Assembly (NCBI GenBank): GCA_902494555.1
Contig: CABUTR010000002.1
Coordinates: 1-64,000, forward strand
DNA length: 64,000 bases
Origin: an uncultured Collinsella sp.
GTDB lineage: Bacteria; Actinomycetota; Coriobacteriia; Coriobacteriales; Coriobacteriaceae
Reading direction: 5' to 3'
The notes under the pieces were generated by a model. That model did no database searches. It was not told where the DNA came from and worked only from the letters and a program-made list of their open reading frames with translations. This document shows, in pieces, positions 23,866-32,627 of the stretch. Made by a program: the position numbers and the translations under genes. Positions within the stretch are counted from its first letter, which is position 1. Each line of letters opens with the position of its first letter.

Positions 23866-24591
23866 ATGACGGTCTATGTGACAGGCGATATTCACGGCGG
23901 CCTCGACATGCAAAAGCTGCGCGATTGGGAGCTTGGGGATAGTCTGACGAGCGACGACTATCTGATTGTTGCGGGCGACTTTGGCTTTCCGTGGGATTTC
24001 TCTGCCGAGGAGTGCGCCGACATCGCTTGGCTGGAGTCGCGCCCCTATACCGTGCTGCTCGTCGACGGCAACCACGAGCGTTTCGATCACTGGGCGGAGC
24101 GACCCATGGAGCTGTGGCACGGTGGGCTGACGCAGCGCCTGTCGGATACCTCTCCCATACGGCGCCTGACGCGTGGCGAGTTTTTTGAGCTTGACGGCTC
24201 AACGATCTTTACCATGGGCGGCGCCACGAGCGTTGACAAAGAGTACCGCATTCCCTATTCCAGCTGGTGGCCGCAGGAGCTGCCGGACGAGCGCAACTTT
24301 GAGGAGGCGCGGGCAAAGCTCGACAGCGTGGGCTGGAAGGTCGACTACGTAATCACCCACACCTGCTCTACGCGCATGCTTTCGCCCACGCTCTATCCGG
24401 CACCCGGCTGGAATTGCCCCGCCATTGATCGGCTTACGGCATTTTTCGATGAACTGGAAGATCGCTTGGACTTCAAGCGCTGGTACTACGGCCATTTTCA
24501 TCGCGACGCCAACCCGGCCGAGCGCCACACCGTGCTCTACGACTGCATCGTTCGCCTGGGCGACGAACTCCAGCCCTGGGATGTTGCGTAG
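23866..24591 (+). CDS. Calcineurin-like metallophosphoesterase
   Basis: 241 residues from ATG 23866 (agggaagtgg upstream). Metal-binding motifs TGDIHGGLD, VAGDFGF, VDGNHERFD, VITHTCST and YYGHFHRD are in the expected order for a dimetal phosphoesterase. It looks like the group often found in mobile or host-interaction loci, but nothing here fixes a substrate (protein phosphatase, nucleotidase or nuclease are all possible). It converges on gluQ with a 15-bp gap and no obvious terminator. Confidence 0.85.
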   Translation: MTVYVTGDIHGGLDMQKLRDWELGDSLTSDDYLIVAGDFGFPWDFSAEECADIAWLESRPYTVLLVDGNHERFDHWAERPMELWHGGLTQRLSDTSPIRRLTRGEFFELDGSTIFTMGGATSVDKEYRIPYSSWWPQELPDERNFEEARAKLDSVGWKVDYVITHTCSTRMLSPTLYPAPGWNCPAIDRLTAFFDELEDRLDFKRWYYGHFHRDANPAERHTVLYDCIVRLGDELQPWDVA

Positions 24592-24606
24592 GGGCGAGGC
24601 GTTTGG

Positions 24607-25617
24607 CTACTCGGCAGTTACAGTGATGTTCTCGCGATGCGCACGGATGACGTCCCAGCTAAAGTATTCGACCAGCTGCTTGGCAGAGCGCGGTGTGGTG
24701 TCCGGTGCGATGCCCGTTTGCCCGGCGAGCCAGCCCAGCAATGCCTCGGGTGTGCCAAAGCGGGCGCGGAGCTCGCCCAGGTCCAGATCGCGATCGCGCT
24801 TGGAAAGGCGGCGGCCGTCCGGCGACATGAGCAGCGGAATATGCGCGTAGTGCGGCGTGGGAAGTCCCAGCAGATGCTGCAGGTAGATTTGGCGCGGCGT
24901 GGAGCCCAGCAGGTCGCATCCGCGCACGACCTCGGTAACACCCATGGCGGCGTCGTCGACCACCACGGCCAGCTGGTAGGCAAACACGCCGTCGCTGCGG
25001 CGCACCAAAAAATCGCCGCACTCGGTGGCGAGTGCCTCGCATTGGGCCCCGTACGTGCGGTCCACGAATTCGATCACGTCGCCTGCGAGGTCGTCGATGT
25101 CGGGCACGCGTAGGCGCGTGGCCGGGGCGCGCAGGGCACTGCGGCGGGCGACCTCTTCGGCCGAAAGGCCTCGGCAGGCGCCGCGGTAGATGGGCGTGCC
25201 GTCGCTGGCGTGCGGCGCGCGGGCGGCGTGGAGCTCGGCGCGCGTGCAAAAGCAGGGATAGGTGAGGCTGGCGTCTTGCAGCTGGTGCAAGGCGCTCTCG
25301 TACAGGTCGAGGCGATCGTGCTGGTAGTAGGGGCCTTCGTCCCACTGAAGCCCTAGCCAGGCCAGATCGTCAATCAGCTGAGCGGCAAGCTCGGGGCGCT
25401 TGCAGCGATCGTCCAGGTCCTCGATGCGCAGCACGATGTTGCCGCCCTGGCTGCGGGCCGAAAGCCACGAGCACAGGCAACTGAACACGTTGCCCAGGTG
25501 CATGCGGCCCGAGGGCGACGGGGCAAAACGGCCCACGACAGGTGCGGGAACGGAGGCGGGTTGCGACGTTGGTGCATCCGCGGCGGGCGTTACTATGTTG
25601 CGTGTTTTGATATCCAT
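24607..25617 (-). CDS. gluQ: Glutamyl-Q tRNA(Asp) synthetase-like protein
   Basis: 336 residues from the ATG at 25617; the frame is open further upstream but without protein-like sequence. Truncated GluRS with the class I signature GRFAPSPSGRMHLGN (HIGH-like) and RRLSKRDRDLDL (KMSKS-like), and no anticodon-binding C-terminal domain. The YadB-type zinc site CFCTRAEL...YRGAC is present. GluQ attaches glutamate to queuosine in tRNA-Asp. A ~20-residue Ala/Pro-rich extension precedes the catalytic core. A discriminating catalytic domain of a longer GltX is excluded by the stop codon. Confidence 0.87.
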   Translation of the reverse strand: MDIKTRNIVTPAADAPTSQPASVPAPVVGRFAPSPSGRMHLGNVFSCLCSWLSARSQGGNIVLRIEDLDDRCKRPELAAQLIDDLAWLGLQWDEGPYYQHDRLDLYESALHQLQDASLTYPCFCTRAELHAARAPHASDGTPIYRGACRGLSAEEVARRSALRAPATRLRVPDIDDLAGDVIEFVDRTYGAQCEALATECGDFLVRRSDGVFAYQLAVVVDDAAMGVTEVVRGCDLLGSTPRQIYLQHLLGLPTPHYAHIPLLMSPDGRRLSKRDRDLDLGELRARFGTPEALLGWLAGQTGIAPDTTPRSAKQLVEYFSWDVIRAHRENITVTAE

Positions 25618-25755
25618 GCGGACGAGTATAGCGCGGGGCACGGTAGGGAAGGCGTTTCCGTGGCTCGCAAGTTGGCGGCGCTGCGCATTGCGCACGGTGG
25701 GTCTGCGGCCCAACGTCTCGATCGCCGTACGCCGACTCGGCCTCACAAACGACAG

Positions 25756-25789
25756 AAACCCCGGCAGCTCTTCGCAACTGCCGGGGTTT
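25756..25789. terminator. Orphan terminator-like hairpin
   Basis: aaaccccggcag (25756-25767) pairs perfectly with ctgccggggttt (25778-25789) around a 10-nt loop. No protein gene ends here on either strand: gluQ starts 140 bp away and runs leftwards. Confidence 0.6.
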
Positions 25790-26013
25790 CCGCGGAAAAG
25801 GGGGACATGATCCTCGAGCGAACGGCAAAGGGGCAAACCGTTTTCGCTCAACTGCTTTATGCCCCTCGACTGGCGGCTCAATCAGCGCATGCCGCGCCCA
25901 CACAAAGCCGCTACACCTGTGACGGAGCTGTGAAGTGGTATCTATTGCTGGCGCGGGACTCAGCCCAAGAGTGTCTCAAACGACAAATTTGTTGCTGTCT
26001 GTCGATTCAACCC

Positions 26014-26048
26014 AATGATCCGTTTTCCTCCGTCCCCAATGGATCATT
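26014..26048. repeat. Palindrome with GTCCCC-core loop
   Basis: 8-bp arms aatgatcc (26014-26021) and ggatcatt (26041-26048) around a loop containing cctccgtccccaat. The reverse strand reads ttggggacgg, the core shared by several other intergenic palindromes of this window. Confidence 0.6.
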
Positions 26049-26175
26049 TTCCAAGTGCCGGGGTGCGGGCGTGACTTTCATCCCGTTTGGCGCTCCGGTC
26101 GCCTAGATATTCGTCATGCGTACCCGCAAACGTGGGACAATGGCGCTGTTGGTTTTACAGACAAAGGATGTGCCT

Positions 26176-28119
26176 ATGAACACCCTCGCCGCCAAAGTCA
26201 GCCGGCAGCGCCGCCCGTTTGCGCGATTTGTTTCCATTTGCGCGCTCGTCGCGTGCGCACTGCTGCTGTTGCCCGCCGTTGCACGTGCCGACGGCTACTC
26301 CATGACCCAAACCTATATCGGCGCCACGGTTGAGGCCGACGGCTCGCTGACCGTTGTCGAGGGACGCCAGTTCGATTTCGATGACGACATCAACGGCGTG
26401 TTTTGGGAGATCAATGCGGACACCAACCAGCAGGGCGGCGCGGCGGGTGTCGACGTGCTGAGCGTCGAGGAAGAGGACACCGCGTTCAACAAAGTCGATA
26501 GCGCAAACAAGGGTGACTCTGGCGTCTACACGGTCGAGCAGTCCGACGGCGGCGTAAAGATCAAGGTTTTCAGCCCCCACGAGAGCGGCGATAGCGTGAT
26601 CTATTACGTGAGCTACACCATGACCGGTGCGGTCATGAACTGGGCCGATACCGCTGAGCTCTACTGGAAATTTGTAGGTGACGGCTGGTCCGCGGATTCC
26701 GACGATGTCGAGATGGAAGTGTACTTCGCAAATGCCGCTGCCGGGACGGCGGCCGTCAAGGGCGATGACTTCCGCGCATGGGGCCACGGTCCGCTGACGG
26801 GCGACGTGTCACTCGATGAGGACGAGCCCATGGTCACCTATACCATTCCCTGCGTGCATCAGGGCGAATTCGCCGAGGCACGCATCGCCTTCCCCAGCGA
26901 CTGGGTGCCATGGCTTTCCGCCTCGAGCGAGGAGCGCATGTCAACGATCCTGAGCGAAGAGAAGGCGTGGGCCGACGAAGCTAACGCCCGCCGCGCTCAC
27001 GCTCGCATGATTGCCAATGTACTTGCCGTACTAAGTGTTGTCGCGGCGGTGGCCTTTACCGGCACAATCGTTGTGCTCAAGCTGCGCCGCCGCAAGCCCA
27101 AGCCGCTTTTCCAGGACGAATATTTCCGCGATGTGCCTTCGGCCGACCATCCCGCCGTGCTTTCGGCCCTCATGAGCTGGAACGAGGTGCCCGATCAGGC
27201 ATATATCGCCACGCTCATGAAGCTCACTGACGACCGTGTGATCAAGCTGGAACAGGCGACCGTGACTAAGGCTAAGAAGGGTCTGTTGGGGCGTGAAAAA
27301 GAAGAGCAGACGTATCGCGTGACGGTGAGTGATGCGGGTTGGAAGTCGGCCAAGGGCATTGACCACATGGTGCTCAAGGTCTTCTTTGCCGGTGCTAAGC
27401 CCGACGAGAACGGTGACCGTTCGCGCACGTTCGACGAGCTGCAGCACTACGTCAAGCAGCACGCTACACCCGTGGGCGACAAGCTCGAGGACTATCAGAA
27501 CACCGTTAAGGGCAAGCTGGCCGATAGCGAGTACGTTGCCTCGGACGGCATTGTCGCAATGGTGTTTTGCCTGGTTCTTGGTATTCTGATCGCCTGTATT
27601 CCCGCGGGATCCATCTTCTTTACCGACGGCGCACAGGCGAACATTATCGCCGCGGTTATCTCGGTGCCGATTGTGCTGGTGGGTATTGGCGTGGGCCTTA
27701 CGTTCCGCCGCTTTACGCCGGAGGGCGCCGAGGTGGCGGCTCGCTGCAAGGCGCTCAAGCATTGGCTTGAGGATTTCACGCGCCTAAAGGAGGCCGTCCC
27801 CGGCGATCTGGTCCTGTGGAATAAACTTCTGGTGATGGGTGCGGCGCTGGGTGTTTCGAAGGAAGTCCTGCGTCAGCTTGCCGAGGCTGTTCCTCCCGAG
27901 GTGCGCGAGGCCGACGGTTTCTACGACAATTACCCCTGCTACTGGTGGTACTACCATCATTACGGTACCGAGTCGCCGCTCGATTCGTTCGACGGCGTGT
28001 ATCACGAGAGCATCCGTGAGCTGGCATCGAGCTCCGACAGCTCGGGCGGCGGCGGAGGCGGCGGCTTCTCGGGCGGCGGAGGCGGCGGCGTCGGCGGAGG
28101 CGGCGGCGGAACGTTCTAA
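26176..28119 (+). CDS. DUF2207-family membrane protein
   Basis: 647 residues from ATG 26176 (aaagga upstream). Signal peptide at about 1-38 ending ARAD. The extracytoplasmic DUF2207 domain has the typical QTYIGATVEADGSLTVVEGRQFDFDDDINGVFWEI, then YYVSYTMTGAVMNWADTAELYWKFVGDGW. Membrane helix at about 277-300 followed by RRRKPKP; a cytosolic-looking domain; two more helices around 455-510; then a final domain and a C-terminus of glycine runs broken by FS, V and TF. The family is widespread and uncharacterised. It is monocistronic with a strong terminator. Confidence 0.88.
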   Translation: MNTLAAKVSRQRRPFARFVSICALVACALLLLPAVARADGYSMTQTYIGATVEADGSLTVVEGRQFDFDDDINGVFWEINADTNQQGGAAGVDVLSVEEEDTAFNKVDSANKGDSGVYTVEQSDGGVKIKVFSPHESGDSVIYYVSYTMTGAVMNWADTAELYWKFVGDGWSADSDDVEMEVYFANAAAGTAAVKGDDFRAWGHGPLTGDVSLDEDEPMVTYTIPCVHQGEFAEARIAFPSDWVPWLSASSEERMSTILSEEKAWADEANARRAHARMIANVLAVLSVVAAVAFTGTIVVLKLRRRKPKPLFQDEYFRDVPSADHPAVLSALMSWNEVPDQAYIATLMKLTDDRVIKLEQATVTKAKKGLLGREKEEQTYRVTVSDAGWKSAKGIDHMVLKVFFAGAKPDENGDRSRTFDELQHYVKQHATPVGDKLEDYQNTVKGKLADSEYVASDGIVAMVFCLVLGILIACIPAGSIFFTDGAQANIIAAVISVPIVLVGIGVGLTFRRFTPEGAEVAARCKALKHWLEDFTRLKEAVPGDLVLWNKLLVMGAALGVSKEVLRQLAEAVPPEVREADGFYDNYPCYWWYYHHYGTESPLDSFDGVYHESIRELASSSDSSGGGGGGGFSGGGGGGVGGGGGGTF

Positions 28120-28133
28120 CGGTCGTAAGCTAT

Positions 28134-28180
28134 GGGATGGGCTTTTCTCGACAGCCGTCGGGGAAAGCCCATCCCTTTTT
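28134..28180 (+). terminator. Terminator after DUF2207 gene
   Basis: 12-bp perfect stem gggatgggcttt/aaagcccatccc (28134-28145, 28164-28175), followed by ttttt. The arm sequence resembles the gggacgggcttt arms at 1953-1995. Confidence 0.85.
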
Positions 28181-28212
28181 ATGCGCTACCTACGAAGACT
28201 GTCCCCAACGAC

Positions 28213-28241
28213 TAGTCACTGGGGACGTTCCTAAATGACTA
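28213..28241. repeat. 29-bp palindromic repeat, family B copy 1
   Basis: Consensus tagtcaytkgggacgttc followed by ytwartgacta, with tagtca/tgacta ends. Same element at 50643-50671 and 58104-58132. It lies between the DUF2207 gene and the convergent GNAT gene. A further gtcccca at 28202 can pair with tggggac here. Confidence 0.85.
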
Positions 28242-28257
28242 GGTATGGCTGCTGGGC

Positions 28258-28899
28258 CTAGGCTGTTAGGTCGAGTTCGTAGAGGAAGCTTTCGCGCGGC
28301 ATGTCGTGACGGCGCTCTTCGCGGTTGGCGCGGTGCGTGGCCGTGCGCTTAAAGCCGTGCAGTTCGTAGAACTTCCACGAGCAGTTGGAGTCGGTGTACA
28401 GGTGCGCCCTCGTCGCCCCGCGCGAGGACAGGTACGAGACTGCGGCGTCGAGCAACACCGAGCCAACGCCCAGGCCATGGACGTCGCGATCTACGGCAAG
28501 CAGCGTGACCTCGTTGTCGTGTGGTAACGGGCTGCTTTCGAGCAGGCGGTTGTTGGTTCGGATGGTTGCGCGCACAAACGAGAGATACTCGGCGCAGGCA
28601 TCGGGCTCCAGCTCGCGCATTTGCGATAGCAGTGCGCGTTCGGTATCCAGCCAATGTTCCTTAACGGTGGCGCCGGAGCTCTGTCCCGCACGCGCGAGCG
28701 CAATGCCGCGCGCCTGACCGTCGATTACGGCAACCTGCGAAAACGTCGAAGACGAAAGGCAATAGGCGAGGTCGCACGCGGCCTCGAGGCGGTTGTACTC
28801 ATCGTTATCCGAATTGTTATGCCAAAGCTGCTGCAGAATCAACGCGATGGCGTCGAAGTCTTCGGTATCAAACGGTCGGTAGAGAACCCGCGAGACCAT
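28258..28899 (-). CDS. GNAT-family N-acetyltransferase
   Basis: 213 residues from the ATG at 28899. The acetyl-CoA-binding motif is clear: VTLLAVDRDVHGLGVGSVLLDAAVSYLSSRGATRAHLYTDSNCSWKFYELHGFKRT (strand, pyrophosphate loop, helix, final strand). The N-terminal part (FDTEDFDAIALILQQLW) is typical of the fold. Substrate unknown; protein, antibiotic or small-molecule amines are all possible. It is single and convergent with the preceding gene. Confidence 0.88.
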   Translation of the reverse strand: MVSRVLYRPFDTEDFDAIALILQQLWHNNSDNDEYNRLEAACDLAYCLSSSTFSQVAVIDGQARGIALARAGQSSGATVKEHWLDTERALLSQMRELEPDACAEYLSFVRATIRTNNRLLESSPLPHDNEVTLLAVDRDVHGLGVGSVLLDAAVSYLSSRGATRAHLYTDSNCSWKFYELHGFKRTATHRANREERRHDMPRESFLYELDLTA

Positions 28900-29176
28900 G
28901 GTGCCTCTTTCTTTTGCGGATGCATATCGAGCACAGTTCTACCACGCTATTGGCATCTAATTATGGTGCCCCTGTGTTCCATGAACTCACCGTGCCCGGT
29001 GCCGTGCCCATCCCCTCCGCTCGCAAACTTTTTCTGCATATGCGCCCGTTGCGGGGTGCATCGATGCGCTCGATGCGCTACATTGAATCAGTATTTTCAA
29101 TGCCGCTGCGCGAGCGCTGCAGATCGACGTATCACCGGCTCACAGAGCACGGCGGCGTACCAGACAGGAGGACTGC

Positions 29177-30784
29177 ATGGGATCTGATGTGAAGATCGCA
29201 CGCGCGTTGATCTCGGTTACCGATAAGACGGGCGTCGTCGATTTCGCACGGACGCTGGTCGATGACTTTGGCGTCGAGATCATCTCTACGGGCGGCACGG
29301 CTCGTGCCATCGAGGACGCGGGCGTCCCCGTAACCCCCATCGAGGAGTTCACGGGCTATCCCGAGATGATGGACGGCCGCGTTAAGACCCTGCACCCCAA
29401 GGTTCACGGCGCGCTGCTGGCCCGCCGCGATTCCGAGCAGCACATGCAGGAGGCTGCTCAGCACGGCATTAAGCTGATCGACCTGGTCGTCGTCAACCTG
29501 TACGAGTTCGAGAAGACCGTCGCCAACCCCGAGGTCACCTTCGCGGACGCCATCGAGCACATCGACATCGGTGGCCCCTCCATGCTGCGCTCTGCCGCCA
29601 AGAACGCCGCGAGCGTTACCGTCATCTCCGACCCGGCCGACTATGATGCCGTCCTGGCCGAGATGCGCGAGACCGGTGGCTGCACCACGCTTGCCACCCG
29701 TCGTCGCCTGCAGGTGAAGGTCTACCAGACCACCGCCGCCTACGACACGGCTATCTCCCGTTGGCTTGCCGCCCAGGCAAGCGACGTGGCGGACACTTCT
29801 GCCAAGCTCGAGATCTCGCTGGAGAAGGTCGACGACCTGCGCTATGGCGAGAATCCTCAGCAGAAGGCCACGGTCTATCGCTTTGCCGAGGGCTGCGAGA
29901 ACACCGCGAGCTCGCAGTTCCCGCTCGTTGGCTCCGAGCAGATCCAGGGCAAGCCGCTCAGCTACAACAACTATCTGGATGCCGACGCCGCTTGGAACCT
30001 GGTCCGCGAGTTCGAGGAGCCGGCCTGCGTGATCCTCAAGCACCAGAACCCCTGCGGTTCCGCCGTTGCCGAGGACATCACGGCCGCCTACGACCGCGCC
30101 TTCGCCTGCGATCCCAAGAGCGCCTTCGGCGGCATCATCGCCTGCAACCGCGAGGTTCCCTATGAGCTGGTCGAGCACTTTGCCGATCAGAACAAGCAGT
30201 TCGTCGAGGTTATCATCGCCCCGAGCTACACTGCCGAGGCGCTCGAGCGCATGTCCAAGCGTCCCAACCTGCGCGTGCTGGCTACCGGCGGCGTGGACCA
30301 CGGCGCCCAGGTGGAGCTGCGCTCCGTCGACGGCGGCATGCTGGTGCAGGAAGTCGACCACGTGACCGAGGATCCCGCGACCTTCACGTTCCCCACCGAC
30401 CGCAAGCCCACCGACGCTGAGATGGCCGAGCTCGAGTTTGCCTGGAAGGTCTGCAAGGGCGTCAAGTCCAACGCCATCCTGGTTTCCAAGGGTAAGGCCG
30501 GCATTGGCATGGGCCCCGGTCAGCCCAACCGCGTTGACTCTGCACTGCTTGCCTGCGAGCGCGCCGAGGACTTCTGCGAGCGCGAGGGCGTGGAGAAGGG
30601 CGGCTTTGCCTGTGCAAGCGACGCGTTCTTCCCGTTCCGCGACAACGTCGACGTGCTTGCCGCGCACGGCGTGACCTGCATCATCCAGCCCGGCGGCTCC
30701 AAGCGCGACGACGAGAGCGTCCAGGCCTGCAACGAGCACAATATTGCGATGGTCTTCACGGGGGCCCGCCACTTCCGCCACTAA
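29177..30784 (+). CDS. purH: Bifunctional AICAR formyltransferase/IMP cyclohydrolase
   Basis: 535 residues; caggagga precedes ATG 29177. N-terminal MGS-like IMP cyclohydrolase domain (RALISVTDKTGVVDFARTLVDDFGVEIISTGGTARAI, HPKVHGALLARRD) then the AICAR transformylase domain (KLEISLEKVDDLRYGENPQQKATVY, LSYNNYLDADAAWNLV, CVILKHQNPCGSA, SDAFFPFRDNVD, IIQPGGSKRDDESVQACNEHNIAMVFTGARHFRH). It performs the last two steps of IMP synthesis and recycles the AICAR released by HisF. No other purine genes are adjacent. The 277-bp gap upstream holds no gene I can support. Confidence 0.97.
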   Translation: MGSDVKIARALISVTDKTGVVDFARTLVDDFGVEIISTGGTARAIEDAGVPVTPIEEFTGYPEMMDGRVKTLHPKVHGALLARRDSEQHMQEAAQHGIKLIDLVVVNLYEFEKTVANPEVTFADAIEHIDIGGPSMLRSAAKNAASVTVISDPADYDAVLAEMRETGGCTTLATRRRLQVKVYQTTAAYDTAISRWLAAQASDVADTSAKLEISLEKVDDLRYGENPQQKATVYRFAEGCENTASSQFPLVGSEQIQGKPLSYNNYLDADAAWNLVREFEEPACVILKHQNPCGSAVAEDITAAYDRAFACDPKSAFGGIIACNREVPYELVEHFADQNKQFVEVIIAPSYTAEALERMSKRPNLRVLATGGVDHGAQVELRSVDGGMLVQEVDHVTEDPATFTFPTDRKPTDAEMAELEFAWKVCKGVKSNAILVSKGKAGIGMGPGQPNRVDSALLACERAEDFCEREGVEKGGFACASDAFFPFRDNVDVLAAHGVTCIIQPGGSKRDDESVQACNEHNIAMVFTGARHFRH

Positions 30785-30797
30785 GTAGGGAGGTGGC

Positions 30798-30913
30798 GCT
30801 GCGGCTTGCCCAGCCACCGCACCTTGCCGCTCATTCGTCGCTCGCGTACCCAAGTACGCGTCGCTCCTCTTTCACGGCAATCTGCGGCACCTGGGCAACC
30901 CTCGCCGACCTGT
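30798..30913. repeat. ~116-bp structured intergenic repeat, copy 2
   Basis: Near-duplicate of 9565-9681, differing at about a dozen positions, some of which preserve pairing. The arm pair ttgcccag/ctgggcaa is perfect in this copy, as is the central cgcgtac/gtacgcg. It begins 13 bp after the purH stop. Confidence 0.85.
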
Positions 30914-30983
30914 TAGGTTGACTGGGGAGGATGGGATGTTATCTCGTCCCTTGGACTAGCCTCGCTTCTAAAATAATCTCTGC

Positions 30984-31019
30984 AAAAGACGGTCGCTCCG
31001 TTTGGAGGGCCGTCTTTTT
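30984..31019 (+). terminator. Terminator upstream of the 31036 gene
   Basis: Stem aaaagacgg (30984-30992) with ccgtctttt (31010-31018), inner ctcc/ggag pairing, then ttgg. It probably ends the purH transcript and isolates the next gene. Confidence 0.8.
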
Positions 31020-31035
31020 GGTATAAGAGGACGGA

Positions 31036-31767
31036 ATGACTAACACGAAAGGTATGACCATGCCCCAGATTGATGATGCCGAGCTGTTTGGCAATGCCGA
31101 GGATCAGCGTGCGTACGAGGACTTTTGCGCCAATCAGGAGGCGGTCGAGAAGTTTACGCTCGACAAGCCCGCGCTTGTCTGCCGTTGGCGCATGTCCAAC
31201 AAAAAGGTACCCATGCTCAACCGTCACATCCGCGCGCTGTCTGAGCGCCTGGTGCAGGGCGAGCCACTCACCCATAACATGCTCAGCTGGGCCAAACAGC
31301 ACGTTGAGTGGTCGCTTGCCGAGGGCGATTACACCGCACGCGACGGCGTGCTCATGCTGGTGATCGACATCAATGGCAACGCCGCCATGACGGTGGGGGA
31401 GTACGAGCCGCTCGCCGATACGTCGGCCAAGGCGCTGCGTGCCCGTTCCGCCGAGGCCCGCTCCGAGGCCGACGAGACCGGCGTGGCGCCCGAGCTGCTC
31501 GCCGCCGTCAACAATGGCGAGCTTGCCTTTGTGGCGCCGGCGGACGAGTGCCTGTGCGGCACGGCGACGCTCATCGAGCAGCTGGCCCAGACCAAGGGAA
31601 TCCCGGTCACGCGCGTAGACATTCCCGCGCAGCTCAAGGGCGCGCTGTTCCTAGTGAGCGACGAGCACGGCGTGGTCCCCGCGACCGAGACGAACGCCGC
31701 CGAGGCCGACGCCGCCACGGTTGCCTTCTTCGCCGAAGGCTACGAAAAGCTCCGTGCCCGCCGCTAA
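31036..31767 (+). CDS. Conserved-looking protein of unknown function
   Basis: 243 residues from ATG 31036 (agaggacgga upstream; Met at 31054 is an alternative start). Acidic, soluble, with no signal or membrane helix. It contains a KPALVCRWRMSNKKVPMLNRHIRAL segment, a MLVIDINGNAAMTVG strand-turn and a C-terminal half with DECLCGTATLIEQLAQTKGIPVTRVDIP that could be part of an aminotransferase IV-like or other alpha/beta fold; I cannot name the family. The stop codon lies inside a palindrome (31766-31802). Confidence 0.65.
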   Translation: MTNTKGMTMPQIDDAELFGNAEDQRAYEDFCANQEAVEKFTLDKPALVCRWRMSNKKVPMLNRHIRALSERLVQGEPLTHNMLSWAKQHVEWSLAEGDYTARDGVLMLVIDINGNAAMTVGEYEPLADTSAKALRARSAEARSEADETGVAPELLAAVNNGELAFVAPADECLCGTATLIEQLAQTKGIPVTRVDIPAQLKGALFLVSDEHGVVPATETNAAEADAATVAFFAEGYEKLRARR

Positions 31768-31802
31768 ATGATTTTTCTGGGACGGGGATTAAAGAATCAT
31801 TT
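31766..31802. repeat. Palindrome overlapping a stop codon
   Basis: 8-bp arms aaatgatt (31766-31773) and aatcattt (31795-31802) around a loop with ctgggacggggatt. The first arm includes the last two bases of the stop codon of the preceding gene. The loop shares the GGGACGG core seen in other elements. Confidence 0.6.
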
Positions 31803-31946
31803 TGGTCCCCGCCGCCGCTGCGAGTGCGAGGCGGACAAAACGCCCCCGCTCGCGAACAGTTCTGTCACCTTGGCACCGCGCGCGGTGCGCACCTGCAGTT
31901 TCGCAGCCATAATGGTGGCAAGACAACCAAGAGGGGAGCGAAATCC

Positions 31947-32618
31947 ATGGCGCTGATTTATGTCGTTGAGGACGACGAGCCCATTCGTCGTGAGCTTGTC
32001 GACATCCTTGCCCGCGCCGGGTTTGAAGTCGAGGCCTGCGAATCGTTTGAGCATGTCTCGCACGATATTCTCGCCGCCGCGCCCGACCTGGTGCTGCTCG
32101 ACCTCACGCTCCCTGTCAAAGACGGCCAGCACATCTGCCATGAGGTCCGTCGCGAATCCGAGGTTCCCATCATCGTTCTCACGTCGCGCACGACCGAGAT
32201 CGACGAGGTCATGGCCATGACGCTCGGCGCGGACGACTTTGTTCCCAAGCCCTATAGCGCGCGCGTGCTCGTGGCGCGCATCAACGCACTGCTGCGCCGC
32301 ACCACGGCGGCAGGCGAGCGCAGCACACTTGTCCACAAGGGGCTGGAGCTCGACCTCGCCCGCTCCATGGTCACCAACACGCAAACGGGCACCAGCACCG
32401 AGCTCACCAAAAACGAGCTGCGTATCCTCTCGCTGCTTCTGAGCCGCGCGGGCAAGATCGTTTCGCGCTCGGCCATCATGCAGGACCTGTGGGACTCCGA
32501 CGCCTTCGTGGACGACAATACGCTCACCGTCAACATCAACCGCCTGCGCACCACGCTCGAAAAAATCGGCATCAAGGGGTATTTGACCACGCATCGCGGC
32601 CAAGGCTATTCGGTCTAG
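31947..32618 (+). CDS. OmpR-family response regulator (BceR-like)
   Basis: 223 residues from ATG 31947 (gagggga upstream). Receiver: LIYVVEDDEPIRRELVDILARAGF, DLVLLDLTLPVKDG with the phosphoacceptor Asp, VLTSR and FVPKPYSARVLVARI. Winged helix: LTKNELRILSLLLSRAGKIVSRSAIMQDLWDSDAFVDDNTLTVNINRLRTTLEKIGIKGYLTTHRGQGYSV, which is the form seen in BceR/GraR/VirR regulators. Nine bp separate it from its kinase. BceRS systems usually lie beside a BceAB-type ABC transporter; none is here. Confidence 0.92.
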   Translation: MALIYVVEDDEPIRRELVDILARAGFEVEACESFEHVSHDILAAAPDLVLLDLTLPVKDGQHICHEVRRESEVPIIVLTSRTTEIDEVMAMTLGADDFVPKPYSARVLVARINALLRRTTAAGERSTLVHKGLELDLARSMVTNTQTGTSTELTKNELRILSLLLSRAGKIVSRSAIMQDLWDSDAFVDDNTLTVNINRLRTTLEKIGIKGYLTTHRGQGYSV

Positions 32619-32627
32619 GGGCCGGCT

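Larger units (their letters stand above)
25618..26175. other. 558-bp region without a convincing gene
   Basis: Lies between divergent gluQ and the DUF2207 gene. It holds a strong 12-bp-stem hairpin at 25756-25789 and a second palindrome at 26014-26048. Frames crossing it lack protein-like composition. An unannotated small RNA ending at 25789 is possible. Confidence 0.5.

Noticed and set aside
28914..29192. 92-codon frame upstream of purH
   Set aside because: Runs into the purH start in another phase, no ribosome site; not convincing as a gene.
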